Both the position numbers and the translations under genes were made by a program. DNA of 64,000 nucleotides from Novosphingobium sp. FSW06-99 (lineage in GTDB: Bacteria; Pseudomonadota; Alphaproteobacteria; Sphingomonadales; Sphingomonadaceae), in NCBI RefSeq assembly GCF_001519065.1, contig NZ_KQ954257.1, forward strand, positions 62,001 to 126,000. Direction: 5' to 3'. A model generated the notes under the pieces. That model saw only the letters and a program-made list of their open reading frames with translations, was not told where the DNA came from and did no database searches. Positions 1 through 10,290 of this stretch are shown here, in pieces. Positions within the stretch are counted from its first letter, which is position 1. The number at the start of each line of letters is the position of its first letter.

Positions 1-2075
1 TGGCCGGCCGGGCTGTCGGCCTTGATATTGCCGGCCGGGCTGATGTGATCGGTGGTGATCGAATCGCCCAGGATCAGCAGCGGCTTGGCCGCGATGATGT
101 CGCCCACCGGTTCGGGGGTCATCGTCATCCCGTCGAAATAGGGCGGGTTGGCAACATACGTCGAACCCGCGCGCCACTGATAGGTTTCCGATCCCGTCAC
201 GTTGATCGCCTGCCAATGGGCATCGCCCTTGTAGACATCGGCATAGCGGGCCTGGAACATGGTGCGATCGAGCGCGCCGGCCATGACCGAGGCGATTTCA
301 AGGTTGGTCGGCCAGATGTCCTTCAGATAGACATCGACGCCATCCTTGCTCTGGCCGATCGGGGTGGTGGTGAAATCCTCGATCACCGTGCCCTTCAATG
401 CATAGGCCACCACCAGCGGCGGGCTGGCGAGGAAATTGGCACGCACGTCGGGGCTGACCCGGCCTTCGAAATTGCGGTTGCCCGAAATCACCGAGGCGGC
501 GACCAGGCCGTTTTCGTTGATCGCCTTGCTGATCGGTTCGGCCAGCGGCCCCGAATTGCCGATGCAGGTGGTGCAGCCATAGCCAACCAGATTGAAGCCG
601 ATGTTGTCGAGGTGGCTCTGCAGTCCGGCCTTGATCAGATAATCGGTAACCACCTGGCTGCCGGGCGCGAGCGAAGTCTTGACCCACGGCTTGGGCTTCA
701 GGCCCAGTTCGTCGGCCTTTTTGGCGACCAGCCCGGCGGCGATCAGCACGCTGGGGTTCGAGGTGTTGGTGCAGCTGGTGATCGCAGCGATCACCACGTC
801 GCCGTCGCCGATGTCGTGCGCCTTGCCCTCGATCTGAACGCGCGTCTGCACCTTCTTGTAGACCTCGGCGAGGTCCTTGTTGAACACGTCGTCGACTTCC
901 GGCAGCACGACTTTGTCCTGCGGCCGCTTGGGACCGGCCAGCGTCGGCACCACGGTCGACAGATCGAGTTCGAGCGTCGAGGAGAACACCGGTTCGATCG
1001 ACGGATCGATCCAGAAACCCTGTTCCTTGGCATAGGCTTCGACCAGCGCGATCTGGTCTTCTTCGCGCCCGGTCAGGCGCAGATAGTCGAGCGTCTTGTC
1101 ATCGATGCCGAAGAAGCCGCAAGTCGCGCCATATTCGGGCGCCATGTTGGCCAGCGTGGCGCGATCGGCCAGCGTCAGCCCGGCCAGACCCGGGCCGTAA
1201 TATTCGACGAACCGGCCAACCACACCATGCTTGCGCAACAGGTTGGTCGCGGTCAGCACGAGGTCGGTTGCAGTCACGCCTTCCTTCAGTTCACCGACGA
1301 ACTTGAAGCCGACCACTTCGGGGATCAGCATCGACACCGGCTGCCCCAGCATGGCGGCTTCGGCCTCGATCCCGCCAACGCCCCAGCCCAGCACGCCCAG
1401 GCCGTTGACCATCGTGGTGTGGCTGTCGGTACCGACGCACGTGTCGGGATAGGCCACGCGCACGCCGTCCTGATCAGTGCTGGTCCACACCGTCTGTGCG
1501 ATGTTTTCCAGATTGACCTGGTGGCAGATGCCGGTGCCGGGGGGCACCGCGTAGAAATTGTTGAGGCTCTTCGACCCCCATTTCAGGAAGTCATAGCGTT
1601 CGAAATTGCGCTGGTATTCGATTTCGACATTCTGTTCGAACGCCTTGGGCGTGCCGAATTCGTCGACCATGACCGAGTGGTCGATCACCAGGTTGACCGG
1701 TACCAGCGGGTTGATCTTGCTGGTGTCGCCGCCCAGCTTGGCAATCGCATCGCGCATCGCGGCCAGATCGACCACGCACGGCACGCCGGTGAAATCCTGC
1801 AACAACACGCGCGCCGGACGGTACTGGATCTCGTTGGCGGATTCGACCGGGTTGTTCTGCCAGTCGATCAACGCCTTGATATCGTGGGTCGAAACGGTGA
1901 AGCCCCCGTCTTCAAAGCGCAGCAGGTTTTCCAGCAGCACTTTCATCGAAAACGGCAGGCGGGAAATATCGCCAAACTGCGCCGCGGCCTTGGCCAGCGA
2001 ATAATAGGCGTAAGACTGCCCGCCAACGGTGAGCGTGCTGCGGGTGCCGAGCGTATCCTGTCCGACTTGGGTCAT
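1..2075 (-). CDS. acnA: Aconitate hydratase A (3' end cut by window)
   Basis: Aconitase of the TCA cycle, isomerising citrate and isocitrate through a [4Fe-4S] cluster in the cytoplasm. About 691 residues are present; the family is usually near 890, so about 200 C-terminal residues (the swivel domain) lie outside the window. The N-terminus [15 protein letters not shown] follows an ATG at 2075. The substrate-binding segment with DSHTTM and [13 protein letters not shown] is intact. The three cluster cysteines are visible, one in CTNTSNP near 770 and two in [10 protein letters not shown] near 560. It is read leftward with about 230 bp of non-coding DNA upstream. The truncation is a window edge, not a lesion. 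Confidence 0.96.
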   Translation of the reverse strand, partial: MTQVGQDTLGTRSTLTVGGQSYAYYSLAKAAAQFGDISRLPFSMKVLLENLLRFEDGGFTVSTHDIKALIDWQNNPVESANEIQYRPARVLLQDFTGVPCVVDLAAMRDAIAKLGGDTSKINPLVPVNLVIDHSVMVDEFGTPKAFEQNVEIEYQRNFERYDFLKWGSKSLNNFYAVPPGTGICHQVNLENIAQTVWTSTDQDGVRVAYPDTCVGTDSHTTMVNGLGVLGWGVGGIEAEAAMLGQPVSMLIPEVVGFKFVGELKEGVTATDLVLTATNLLRKHGVVGRFVEYYGPGLAGLTLADRATLANMAPEYGATCGFFGIDDKTLDYLRLTGREEDQIALVEAYAKEQGFWIDPSIEPVFSSTLELDLSTVVPTLAGPKRPQDKVVLPEVDDVFNKDLAEVYKKVQTRVQIEGKAHDIGDGDVVIAAITSCTNTSNPSVLIAAGLVAKKADELGLKPKPWVKTSLAPGSQVVTDYLIKAGLQSHLDNIGFNLVGYGCTTCIGNSGPLAEPISKAINENGLVAASVISGNRNFEGRVSPDVRANFLASPPLVVAYALKGTVIEDFTTTPIGQSKDGVDVYLKDIWPTNLEIASVMAGALDRTMFQARYADVYKGDAHWQAINVTGSETYQWRAGSTYVANPPYFDGMTMTPEPVGDIIAAKPLLILGDSITTDHISPAGNIKADSPAG

Positions 2076-2304
2076 GGCGATGCGGATTCCCTTAATATGC
2101 AAGGCATTCCTGCACCGCCGCCCGGGAAATCGGCCTGCCCGAAGGGCAGACCGGAGCGCGAGACAGCACATGCCTTGCGAAGCGGTTTGCCCGATGCGCG
2201 TTTGCCGGGGCCACGTCAAGGGCGGCCAAACGCTAAAATCGCCGGTTTGGCGGGTTTCATGCAATTAAGACGATCGCAAGTCAAGTAATGCGACGCATTT
2301 GCAT

Positions 2305-3240
2305 TTATGCCGGGGTCGGCTGCCCATTGTCGCTTGGAACCGTATGCGTGGCGATCGCCAGCAGGCACCCCGCAACGATCAGCGCCACCCCGCCCAGCGT
2401 GCGCACAGTCACCGCTTCGCCAAACATCAGCCACCCGACCACCGCCGCCCAGATGAACGCGGTATATTCCAGCGGCACCAGCACTTGCGCCTCGGCACGC
2501 GCATAGGCCCAGCCGATCTGCATCAGCGAGGCGACCGCCAGCACCGCCCCCGATGCGATCAGCAGCGCCTGCCCGCCATGGGGCACCGGCGCCAGCCACC
2601 ACGCCCCCGGCGCAAACAGCAAACAGATGAACAGGTTCTGGAAAAACGCGATTTCATCGGGCGCGGCCAATTGCGCCTGCCGACGCTGGACCACCAGATT
2701 GGCGGCATAGAGCACCGCCGAAACCAGGATGGCGATCATGCCGTGCACCGCCGCAGGGGCATAGTGCCCGCCGAATTTGCCCGCCGCGATCACCCCCACC
2801 CCGCCGAGTGCCAGCACCGATCCGGCAAAGGCGCGCGGGTTGATCGCCTCGCCCAGGAACGCGGCGGCCAGAAACAGCGCGATCAACGGGGCGATGAACG
2901 ACAATGCCATCGCTTCGGCCAAAGGCGTGTGGATCGTGCCCCAGAAAAACAGCCCGGCCATCACCCCCGACAGCGCCGAACGCGCCAGATGCAACCGCAG
3001 CACCACCCGACCGGGCCACAGCCCCCCGCCCCATACCCCGACCGAGCGCCGCCGCGCGACCAGCCACACCGGCGTCATCAGCATCAGGCCGAACACGTTG
3101 CGCCAGAACAGCGCGGCATAGGCCCCTTGCGCGATCGAGGCCGCCTTCATCACGCCGTCCATCACGCTGAAGCTGGCGAGCCCGGTCACGGTCAGGCAGA
3201 TCGGGATCAGGGTGGAACGCGCGCGCATGGTACGGTGCAT
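2305..3240 (-). CDS. DMT superfamily (EamA) transporter
   Basis: Inner-membrane drug/metabolite transporter of the EamA type, about 311 residues, with roughly ten hydrophobic segments arranged as two EamA repeats. The first repeat begins at CLTVTGLASFSVMDG and the second near GGHYAPAAVHGM. Proteins of this kind export small metabolites; the substrate cannot be read from sequence. I chose the ATG at 3240; a GTG at 3249 and an ATG at 3228 are alternatives, and none has a strong ribosome binding site. It is divergent from the L,D-transpeptidase on its right and upstream of acnA on the same strand, with no operon overlap to either. Confidence 0.85.
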   Translation of the reverse strand: MHRTMRARSTLIPICLTVTGLASFSVMDGVMKAASIAQGAYAALFWRNVFGLMLMTPVWLVARRRSVGVWGGGLWPGRVVLRLHLARSALSGVMAGLFFWGTIHTPLAEAMALSFIAPLIALFLAAAFLGEAINPRAFAGSVLALGGVGVIAAGKFGGHYAPAAVHGMIAILVSAVLYAANLVVQRRQAQLAAPDEIAFFQNLFICLLFAPGAWWLAPVPHGGQALLIASGAVLAVASLMQIGWAYARAEAQVLVPLEYTAFIWAAVVGWLMFGEAVTVRTLGGVALIVAGCLLAIATHTVPSDNGQPTPA

Positions 3241-3397
3241 AGAGGTCACCGGCAGGCACGACCACCGCGATCTTTTGCCGCACCGCGCTTGATTGCAAAG
3301 ACCCGCTGGGGCAGGGAGTTATCCGACAGTGGCCCAGGGGACATGCCCCCGGGCGCTGGTCGATGATCCATCTTTGACCCGCAGGGAACCGCCAGCC

Positions 3398-4828
3398 ATG
3401 CGCGATTGCCACAGGACCGTGCGTCCCGTCCTGTACCCGTTTACCCTCGTACTGGGCGCCTGTGCCCTGGTGTCGTCGCCGCTTGTCGCCAGCCCGCTGC
3501 CCCAGCAGGGCCCGACCGACCTGACGACGCAGGCCCATCCCAAACCTGTCGCGCCCAAACCCGTGGTGCATAGCCCCGCCATCCCTGCCGCCACGCCGAC
3601 GGCGGCAGAAACGCTGGGCACCGACACCGGCACGACGTTCGAGGTTGAAACGCCCGAATCGCTGCCCGTGGCGCAATGGACGCTGGGCGATGCGCGCGCG
3701 CTGCTGGCGGCGATCCGGGGCGTCGGCGCCGAAGGCCTGTTTCCGCGCGATTACCAGCCCGCCGCGCTGGCGGCACAGATTGCCAAGGGCGAAGGCCCCG
3801 ATCTCGACACGCTGGCCAGCCACTTGTTCATCTGGCTGGCCGAAGACTTGCGCGACGGGCGCACCCCGATGCCCGACCGCGAACAGTGGTTTGCGGTCGA
3901 TCCCGATCAGGATCTGCACCCCAATTCGCAATTGCTGGCCGAAGCGACCGAATTGCACGATGTGCCCGGCGTGCTGACATCATTGACCCCGACGCACCCC
4001 GACTATGCCCTGCTGAAGCAGGCGCTGGCCAAGGCCAAGGACCCCAAACAGATCGCGCTGATCCGTGCCAACATGGACCGGTGGCGGTGGCTGGGGCGCG
4101 ATCTTGGCCTGCAATATCTGATGATCAACGTGCCCGAACAAGTGTTGCGCCTGACGGTCAACAACCAGATCATCCACACCTATCGCGCGATTGTCGGCCG
4201 TCCTGGCAAGACCGCGACGCCGCAACTGGCCGAACAAGTCAAGAATGTGGTGTTCAACCCGACCTGGACCGTACCGCAATCGATCGTGGTGGGCGAGGGC
4301 CTGGGCGAAAAGATGATCAGCAACCCGGCCAAGGCCAAGCGCGAAGGCTATGTCGCAACGCGCAACGGCGACGGCACGATCACCGTGGTGCAACAGCCGG
4401 GTGACAACAATTCGCTGGGCCGGGTCAAGCTCGACATGCCCAACGAACATGCCATCTATATCCACGACACGCCCAACCGGTCGTTGTTTGCGCTGCCCGC
4501 GCGTGCGCTCAGCCATGGTTGCGTGCGCGCCGAACATGCCACGCAACTGGCCATGACGATGGCCATTCTCGGCGCCGATCTGGCGCCCGAAACCGCGATC
4601 GAATACAACCTGTCGGGCAAATATACCAAAGTGCCGATGCTGCGGCCGTTCCCCGTCTATATCGTCTATTTCACCGTCGCGCGCGACGTGAACGGGCTGA
4701 TGCGCAGCTTTCCCGATATCTATGGCCGCGATCCGGCGGTGCTGGCCAGCTTTGCCCAGCCGCGCCAGTTGCACACCACCCAGCGCAAGAGCAACGAAGC
4801 GATCATAAAGCTGGACAACCCATTGTAA
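3398..4828 (+). CDS. L,D-transpeptidase (YcbB-like, YkuD domain)
   Basis: Periplasmic peptidoglycan cross-linking enzyme that forms 3-3 links or anchors proteins. The ATG at 3398 follows an AGGGAA Shine-Dalgarno sequence and gives 476 residues. It starts with a signal peptide (basic start, hydrophobic core, cut near SPLVAS), then a Pro/Ala-rich linker and an N-terminal scaffold domain with LFPRDYQPAAL. The YkuD catalytic domain follows, with the active-site motif SHGCVR and nucleophile Cys375. It is shorter than E. coli YcbB (about 615 aa) and I see no obvious peptidoglycan-binding repeat, which is common in alphaproteobacterial members. A longer in-frame start at 3293 is less likely. It is convergent with a second transpeptidase-type gene. 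Confidence 0.9.
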   Translation: MRDCHRTVRPVLYPFTLVLGACALVSSPLVASPLPQQGPTDLTTQAHPKPVAPKPVVHSPAIPAATPTAAETLGTDTGTTFEVETPESLPVAQWTLGDARALLAAIRGVGAEGLFPRDYQPAALAAQIAKGEGPDLDTLASHLFIWLAEDLRDGRTPMPDREQWFAVDPDQDLHPNSQLLAEATELHDVPGVLTSLTPTHPDYALLKQALAKAKDPKQIALIRANMDRWRWLGRDLGLQYLMINVPEQVLRLTVNNQIIHTYRAIVGRPGKTATPQLAEQVKNVVFNPTWTVPQSIVVGEGLGEKMISNPAKAKREGYVATRNGDGTITVVQQPGDNNSLGRVKLDMPNEHAIYIHDTPNRSLFALPARALSHGCVRAEHATQLAMTMAILGADLAPETAIEYNLSGKYTKVPMLRPFPVYIVYFTVARDVNGLMRSFPDIYGRDPAVLASFAQPRQLHTTQRKSNEAIIKLDNPL

Positions 4829-4854
4829 GTCCTACCCGTTTCGGGGAGGACAAT

Positions 4855-5457
4855 TCAGCCCAGCCCCAGCCGGTCGGCAAACAACAGCCGACCGGCGGCG
4901 AGGTGCCACAAGGCCTGGGCGAAATCGCCCGGAGCCATGGCGAAACAGCCGTCGCTGCGGCCCAGTTTGCCCCATTTTTCCAGCATCGCCGGATCGGCGT
5001 ACCACGCGGGATGCATCACGATCGCGCGCTCTGCGGCGTTGCTGTTGTCGGCATCGAGCCCACCCAGCCGGATCGACGGACCATATTTGCCGTCATACCA
5101 TTCATACGTGATATAGGCCCCGCGCGAGGTCGCCGCGCTGCCCACGTCGTTCGAAAAGCGTTTGCAGAACCCGTCGTGTTCCGGGTCCGATCCCTTGCCA
5201 TGGGCAACCAGGAACGAATGCACCCGCCCCGCCTCCAGGTCGGCGAAGTGCAGCCGGGGCAGCGAGGATGGCAGCGCGAAATCGGCGATCGCCACCACAT
5301 CGCTGCGCCACAATTGCGGCCGCACGCGTTCAAGCTGATCGTGCGCAACCGCCAGCACACGGCGATGCTGTTCGCTGATCTGCCACGCTTGCGCGAACAC
5401 CCGCGGGCCCGACAGACCGGCAGCCAGCGCGCCTGCCAGGACCGCGCGGCGCTTCAT
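4855..5457 (-). CDS. Murein L,D-transpeptidase catalytic domain protein (YkuD_2 type)
   Basis: A 200-residue exported protein of the YkuD_2 family (murein L,D-transpeptidase catalytic domain). The N-terminus MKRRAVLAGALAAGLSG is a signal sequence with a twin-Arg-like basic start. The active-site-like motif is GRSDGCFAM, with Cys171 as the candidate nucleophile, and an upstream HGKGS segment is typical of the family. Its ATG overlaps the stop of the GNAT gene by 4 nt (ATGA), so the two are co-transcribed and probably coupled. It is convergent with the larger L,D-transpeptidase. The exact substrate of YkuD_2 proteins is poorly known. Confidence 0.85.
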   Translation of the reverse strand: MKRRAVLAGALAAGLSGPRVFAQAWQISEQHRRVLAVAHDQLERVRPQLWRSDVVAIADFALPSSLPRLHFADLEAGRVHSFLVAHGKGSDPEHDGFCKRFSNDVGSAATSRGAYITYEWYDGKYGPSIRLGGLDADNSNAAERAIVMHPAWYADPAMLEKWGKLGRSDGCFAMAPGDFAQALWHLAAGRLLFADRLGLG

Positions 5458-5948
5458 CCAGGCTGGCCCAGCGCGGTCAGCGCCGCACCATCGACCCGCA
5501 TCATCATCCAGTCATCCAGCGGCCGGGCACCCAGCGCGCGATAGAGCGCGATCGCCGGGGCGTTCCAGTCAAGCACCGACCATTCCAGCCGGGCGCAGCC
5601 GCGTTCCACCGCCAGCGCGGCGCAATGTCGCAACAAGGCCTTGCCCAGTCCCGCGCCGCGCGCGGCGGGGCGAACGAACAAATCCTCGACCCAGATCCCG
5701 GGGCGTCCTTCAAACGTCGAAAAGTTGTGAAAGAACAGCGTAAAGCCCTGCGGCTCGCCATCCACTTCGCCGATCAGCACTTCGGCATGGGGTCGCGGCG
5801 CGAACAAGTGCTGTCCCAGCGCGGCTTCGTCAAAGCGGACCTGGTGATCCAGCTTTTCATACGTGGCAAGATCGCGGATCAGTCCCGCAATCAGCGGCAG
5901 GTCGGCAGAGGTGGCGGGGCGGATCGACACAGTCATGGGCACCGACAT
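5454..5948 (-). CDS. GNAT family N-acetyltransferase (diamine acetyltransferase-like)
   Basis: Cytosolic acetyl-CoA-dependent acetyltransferase, about 164 residues. It shows the GNAT acetyl-CoA loop RGAGLGKAL, preceded by the beta-4 strand WVEDLFVRP and followed by WNAPAIALYRALGA. The overall pattern, including ATYEKL and FTLFFHNFSTF, resembles spermidine/spermine- or diamine-acetyltransferase-like GNATs, but the substrate is not determinable. The start is ambiguous (MSVPMTV at 5948, or MTVSIRP at 5936; an upstream start at 5987 is unlikely). Its stop overlaps the start of the YkuD_2 gene by 4 nt. A strong hairpin separates it from ispG upstream. Confidence 0.85.
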   Translation of the reverse strand: MSVPMTVSIRPATSADLPLIAGLIRDLATYEKLDHQVRFDEAALGQHLFAPRPHAEVLIGEVDGEPQGFTLFFHNFSTFEGRPGIWVEDLFVRPAARGAGLGKALLRHCAALAVERGCARLEWSVLDWNAPAIALYRALGARPLDDWMMMRVDGAALTALGQPG

Positions 5949-6008
5949 GCCGGTCCGACGCGGCGCTGTCGAGGGGCTTGCGCCCAAGTCCCGCCAACAC
6001 GCGATCGC

Positions 6009-6046
6009 CCGCAGACCCGGCGCGGGATGATGCGCCGGGTCTGCGG
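6009..6046 (-). terminator. Perfect 15-bp stem hairpin after ispG
   Basis: A perfect 15-bp inverted repeat (arms 6009-6023 and 6032-6046, 8-nt loop) lies 5 bp past the ispG stop codon and before the GNAT gene. It is GC-rich and lacks a T-tract on the leftward strand, so it is a transcript-end hairpin or a weak terminator rather than a canonical intrinsic one. Confidence 0.6.
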
Positions 6047-6050
6047 TGCG

Positions 6051-7169
6051 TCAGGCCACCGCTTCGGGCTGGGCCGCCTCGATCTGCGCCGCCTTGGCTT
6101 CAACCAGTGCGACGATATGATCGAGCATGTCTTCCGATTGCACGGTGTGGTCGGTCACCCCCGACAGATAGACCATGTGTTTGCCATTGCCGCCACCGGT
6201 CAGCCCGATATCGGTTTCGCGCGCTTCGCCAGGGCCGTTGACCACACAGCCGAGCACCGACAGCGACAGCGGCGTCTTGATGTGTGACAGCCGCTTTTCC
6301 AGCGCCTCGACCGTGCGGATCACATCGAACCCCTGCCGCGCGCACGACGGGCACGACACCACGCGCACGCCGCGCGTGCGCAGCCCCAGGCTCTTGAGGA
6401 TTTCAAAGCCGACGCGCACTTCTTCTTCGGGTTCTGCCGACAGCGACACGCGCAAAGTATCGCCGATCCCGGCCCACAGCAGGTTGCCAAGCCCGATCGA
6501 CGATTTGACCGTGCCGCCGATCAGCCCGCCAGCCTCGGTAATACCCAGATGCAACGGACAATCGACCGCGTCGGCCAGGCCCATATAGGCCGCCACCGCC
6601 AGGAACACGTCAGAGGCCTTTACCGCCACCTTGAATTCGTGGAAATCGTGATCCTGCAACAGCTTGATATGATCGAGCGCGGATTCGACCAGCGCTTCGG
6701 GGCAGGGCTCGCCGTATTTTTCGAGCAAGTCGCGTTCCAGGCTGCCGGCGTTGACGCCAATCCGGATGGCACAGCCATTGGCCTTGGCCGCGCGCACCAC
6801 TTCGGCCACGCGCGATGCGCTGCCGATATTGCCAGGATTGATGCGCAGGCAGGCGGCGCCCGCATCGGCGGCTTCGAGCGCGCGTTTGTAGTGGAAATGG
6901 ATATCCGCGATCAGCGGCACGCGCGCGGCGCGGGCGATCTGGCGAAACGCCGCCGTGCTTTCCTCATCGGGGCAGGACACCCGAATCAGATCGGCACCCG
7001 CATCCTCGCAACGGCGGATCTGGTCGATCGTCGCCACCGCGTCGCTGGTGGGGGTGTTGGTCATGGTCTGGACCGTGATCGGGGCATCCCCGCCAACGGG
7101 AACGGCACCCACCATGATCTGGCGGCTCTTGCGTCGCGCGATGTCGCGCCAGGGGCGTATCGATGTCAT
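6051..7169 (-). CDS. ispG: 4-hydroxy-3-methylbut-2-enyl diphosphate synthase
   Basis: IspG (GcpE) of the MEP isoprenoid pathway, converting MEcPP to HMBPP with a [4Fe-4S] cluster. The start [15 protein letters not shown] at 7169 gives 372 residues, the usual bacterial two-domain length. The TIM-barrel part carries [11 protein letters not shown] and the [10 protein letters not shown] segment. The C-terminal cluster domain carries Cys273 and Cys276 (SCPSC), Cys308 ([11 protein letters not shown]) and Glu315, aligned at a constant +3 offset from E. coli IspG. It is a stand-alone gene, bounded by the hairpin at 6009 and the TonB-receptor terminator at 7221. Confidence 0.97.
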   Translation of the reverse strand: MTSIRPWRDIARRKSRQIMVGAVPVGGDAPITVQTMTNTPTSDAVATIDQIRRCEDAGADLIRVSCPDEESTAAFRQIARAARVPLIADIHFHYKRALEAADAGAACLRINPGNIGSASRVAEVVRAAKANGCAIRIGVNAGSLERDLLEKYGEPCPEALVESALDHIKLLQDHDFHEFKVAVKASDVFLAVAAYMGLADAVDCPLHLGITEAGGLIGGTVKSSIGLGNLLWAGIGDTLRVSLSAEPEEEVRVGFEILKSLGLRTRGVRVVSCPSCARQGFDVIRTVEALEKRLSHIKTPLSLSVLGCVVNGPGEARETDIGLTGGGNGKHMVYLSGVTDHTVQSEDMLDHIVALVEAKAAQIEAAQPEAVA

Positions 7170-7220
7170 GCCCGCCCTATACCGGACGCAGGCGCCCCGC
7201 GAAAGGGATGATGCAAAGGC

Positions 7221-7252
7221 AAAAAAAGGGGCGGCCCATGCGGACCGCCCCC
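7221..7252 (-). terminator. Rho-independent terminator of the TonB-receptor gene
   Basis: Read leftward, this is GGGGCGG, a U-G pair and CC, a GCAT tetraloop, then the complementary arm, followed by seven T residues (the A run at 7221-7227). The stem is about 10 bp and GC-rich with a U-tract, which is a textbook intrinsic terminator 27 bp past the receptor stop codon. Confidence 0.88.
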
Positions 7253-7278
7253 ATTTCCTGTCTTCGTGACGCGATCGA

Positions 7279-10200
7279 TCAGAAGTCGATCTTGGCACCA
7301 ACGCGGAAGAAACGACCGATGTAGTTCGAATCGTCCCAGGCCGGGTTGAACATGTAGTACGTGAGCCCGTCACCGTAACCACCCGCCGGGTCGAACACCG
7401 GCTTCGAATTCAGCACGTTCTTGACATCGAGATAAATGGTGAAGTGATCATCAATCTTCTGGCGAATGTCGAGATCGGCCGTGAACGTCGCGTGCACGTT
7501 GGAAATGACTTCCTTGCCGGCGTTCGGGCCCGTCTGCCAATTGGCGGCGAAGCCGATGTCTGCGTTATATTCCGAATAGCCGCTGGTGTAGTTGCCGGTC
7601 AGCGTGATGTCGGTCTTGTGGTCGATATCGAACGTGTTCGACCACACCCCGCGCCAGCGCGGCGTACCCGAACAGGCCGTGATGTTGCAGGGACCAAGTG
7701 TACCGGCAAACACTTCGACACCGCCAGGCGTGGTCTGCGTCAACTTGCCGAGGTACGACACGTTGAAAATGCTGTGCAGGCCGACGTTGTCCTTCTGGCT
7801 GAGCGTCAGGCGCAAGTCAGCGCCGATGTCGATACCCGAAGCCACTTCGGATTCAGCATTGACGTAGCTTGACGTGATATAGCCCAGCAACGGCAGAGAG
7901 TTGGGATTGGTCGGATCCTTAAGCCCCGGGGTAACCGTCACGCCCGGCACATTCACCACGCCATTGTTGGCATAGTACTGCGCGATTGCTTCTTCGACCG
8001 GCGTGCCTTCTTGCGCAACGCTGATGATGATGCCGTCGATCTTGGTGTGCCAGTAATCGACCGTCAGGGTCAGGCGACGATCAGGGCGCAGCACGGTGCC
8101 GATGGTGTACGACTGCGAGCGTTCGGGAGCCAGGTTGGGATTGCCCTCGCTGGTTTCACCCACGCTGTAGGGCGTGGTGGTATAGGTCGAGTTGTTGGGG
8201 TGGCTGGAACAGAACGTGGCATAGGCCGGATTGGGGCACGGAGCTGGCTCGCCCACGTAGCCGGTCGTCGGATAGCCATAGAGCTGGCTGAACGTCGGAA
8301 TGTGGAAACCCTTGCCATAGGTGCCGCGCAGTTCGATCTGCTTGATCGGCTTGAAGGTCGCTTCAAACTTCGGCGAGAAGGCGTGCTGGCCGCTCGAATA
8401 GCTGTCGTAACGGCCATCGGCCTTGACCTTCAGGATGTCGAGGATCGGCAAGGTCACTTCATAGAAACCCGAATAGACCCGGCGCGAACCGACCACAGAA
8501 ACCGGGTTGATCACATAGGCGCCATTGTAGGGGTTCGAATCACCGAACTGGACCGATGGCTCGTTGACCGATTCAAAGCGGTATTCGGCACCGACCGCGA
8601 CGTTGGCCTTGCCACCAGGCAGCGCGAACAGGTCGTGGTTGATGTTGCCGGTGAACTGGGTTTCGCGCGAACGTGCAACGTCATTGATTGTGGGCGCAAT
8701 CGCGGCATTGGCGGCCGCCGAATTGGCATTCTGGTCGACGAAGTTGTAGGTTCCCTGCGCAACCGCGTTCAGCAGATCCTGCGCATTGATATAGTTCTGA
8801 TAGGTCAGACCCAGGTTGATCCACGAGGTCGTGCCTTCGACGTCGTAGGCCCAGCCGTCACCGAACGTACCGCTGATCCCGCCCGAAATGCGATAGGTCT
8901 TCGCATCGGTGAGCGTCTGCAGAGGCTGGTTGTAGATTTCCGACAACTGCGCCGACTGGCCTTGCGCCGCATAGGGGTTGTTGGGGTTCAGCTTCGCACC
9001 GGCGCTGCTGGCGGTGCAGGTCGTGGTCGAATTGCCGTTGGCGTCTATCCCGCCAACCCCGCCCGGACAGACGTATGCCGGCAGAACGATGTTGCTGACG
9101 TTATTGACGCTGTTGGCGATGGTGTTCACGCTGCCGGTGAAAGGCGATGGCGCGCTTTGCGAAAAGGTCTTGGTTTCCGCATAGTTGAACATCAGATAGA
9201 ACTGTGCCCGACCGATATCCTTGGTCAGACGCGCGTTCGCGCCGATACGGATGATCTGCGGCGAATAGTCGTCGTATTGCTTCGCCGTATCCTGTTGGCA
9301 GACCACGCCGTTGGCAGGCGAGTTGCTGGTAGCCTGCGACGCGTTCAGCGTGATGGCCGTCAGACCACCGCAACCGGCCGAGGGGTTAAGGTTCTGGAAC
9401 TGGCCGGTGCCCTGGCCCGATGCGGCATCCCAGGGACGTGCGAAACCCTGGGTGGTCGAACCGAAGCCAAGATAGCTGCCGTCGCCCTGAAGGCCGTTGG
9501 CGGCAAAGTTGGTCAGGCAGTCGCCCTGGCTGTCGCAGATATGGCTCAGATCCTGACCCGTGCCGCGCGTGCTGAACTTGACGGCGTCGTTCTTCTGATA
9601 TTCGCCGTTGATATAGAAGTTGTAGCCGTCGCGCTTCAGGCTGCCGATGCCCCACGAGGCGTCAAACCGCTTTTCACCGGCATCACCCTTTTGCGAGATG
9701 CCGCTCGACATGTTGACGTGAAGGCCCTGAATTTCCTTCTTGATGATCACGTTGACCACACCGGCCACCGCGTCGGCGCCATAGGCAGCCGATGCGCCAT
9801 CCTGCAGGATCTGGACGTTGTCGACGATCGATTCGGGGATCGTGTTGATATCGACGAAGTTGCGATAGCCGTCATCGGCCAGCGGATAGATCGCGCTGCG
9901 CAGACCATTGAAGATCGTCAGCGTGTAACCATCGTTGAAGCCGCGCAGCGAAGGCGCGCTGGCCCCGGTGGCAAAACCGAACACCGACCAACTGTTGGCA
10001 AGCGTACCCGAGTTGTTGGCGGGGGTAAGCTGAAGCGCGTCGGCCACCGACGTGATACCGCGATCTGCCAGACTGTCGGCAGAGATTGCAACCACCGGCG
10101 AAGCCGTGGCGGTGGCGGGGTTCTTCGACACCGATCCGGTGACGATGATCACATCAGTCGATGCAGGAGCAGGAGCGGCGTCGGCAGTGGTGGTCGCCGC

Positions 10201-10290
10201 AGCCTGGTCGGCAAACGCAGGCGTCGCCACCAGCGCCAGACCCATTGCCGCGAAGGCAACACTGGCGTTGAGCTTGTTCAGATACTTCAT
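7279..10290 (-). CDS. TonB-dependent receptor
   Basis: Outer-membrane active transporter driven by TonB-ExbBD, 1003 residues from the ATG at 10290 (GAGAGGGG upstream). A signal peptide ending ATPAFA is followed by a TonB-box-like TDVIIVTG, a plug domain (from about residue 40, [15 protein letters not shown] to VVNVIIKKE) and a 22-strand barrel ending in the terminal aromatic signature FRVGAKIDF. There is no STN secretin-like extension, so it is not a FecA-type transducer. Substrate is unknown; sphingomonad receptors of this size serve siderophores, plant glycans or other oligomers. No regulator or catabolic gene is adjacent. It is monocistronic, with its own terminator and a palindrome 70 bp upstream of the start. 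Confidence 0.95.
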   Translation of the reverse strand: MKYLNKLNASVAFAAMGLALVATPAFADQAAATTTADAAPAPASTDVIIVTGSVSKNPATATASPVVAISADSLADRGITSVADALQLTPANNSGTLANSWSVFGFATGASAPSLRGFNDGYTLTIFNGLRSAIYPLADDGYRNFVDINTIPESIVDNVQILQDGASAAYGADAVAGVVNVIIKKEIQGLHVNMSSGISQKGDAGEKRFDASWGIGSLKRDGYNFYINGEYQKNDAVKFSTRGTGQDLSHICDSQGDCLTNFAANGLQGDGSYLGFGSTTQGFARPWDAASGQGTGQFQNLNPSAGCGGLTAITLNASQATSNSPANGVVCQQDTAKQYDDYSPQIIRIGANARLTKDIGRAQFYLMFNYAETKTFSQSAPSPFTGSVNTIANSVNNVSNIVLPAYVCPGGVGGIDANGNSTTTCTASSAGAKLNPNNPYAAQGQSAQLSEIYNQPLQTLTDAKTYRISGGISGTFGDGWAYDVEGTTSWINLGLTYQNYINAQDLLNAVAQGTYNFVDQNANSAAANAAIAPTINDVARSRETQFTGNINHDLFALPGGKANVAVGAEYRFESVNEPSVQFGDSNPYNGAYVINPVSVVGSRRVYSGFYEVTLPILDILKVKADGRYDSYSSGQHAFSPKFEATFKPIKQIELRGTYGKGFHIPTFSQLYGYPTTGYVGEPAPCPNPAYATFCSSHPNNSTYTTTPYSVGETSEGNPNLAPERSQSYTIGTVLRPDRRLTLTVDYWHTKIDGIIISVAQEGTPVEEAIAQYYANNGVVNVPGVTVTPGLKDPTNPNSLPLLGYITSSYVNAESEVASGIDIGADLRLTLSQKDNVGLHSIFNVSYLGKLTQTTPGGVEVFAGTLGPCNITACSGTPRWRGVWSNTFDIDHKTDITLTGNYTSGYSEYNADIGFAANWQTGPNAGKEVISNVHATFTADLDIRQKIDDHFTIYLDVKNVLNSKPVFDPAGGYGDGLTYYMFNPAWDDSNYIGRFFRVGAKIDF

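Noticed and set aside
1..2075. acnA as a pseudogene
   Set aside because: The missing C-terminus is due to the window edge; the reading frame is intact to base 1.
45..2288. A 747-codon open frame on the + strand
   Set aside because: It is antisense to acnA, whose cluster cysteines and motifs are clear. Long open antisense frames are expected in high-GC DNA.
8526..8540. GGTTCGAATC resembling a tRNA T-loop
   Set aside because: Inside the TonB-receptor coding sequence with no matching acceptor or anticodon arms.
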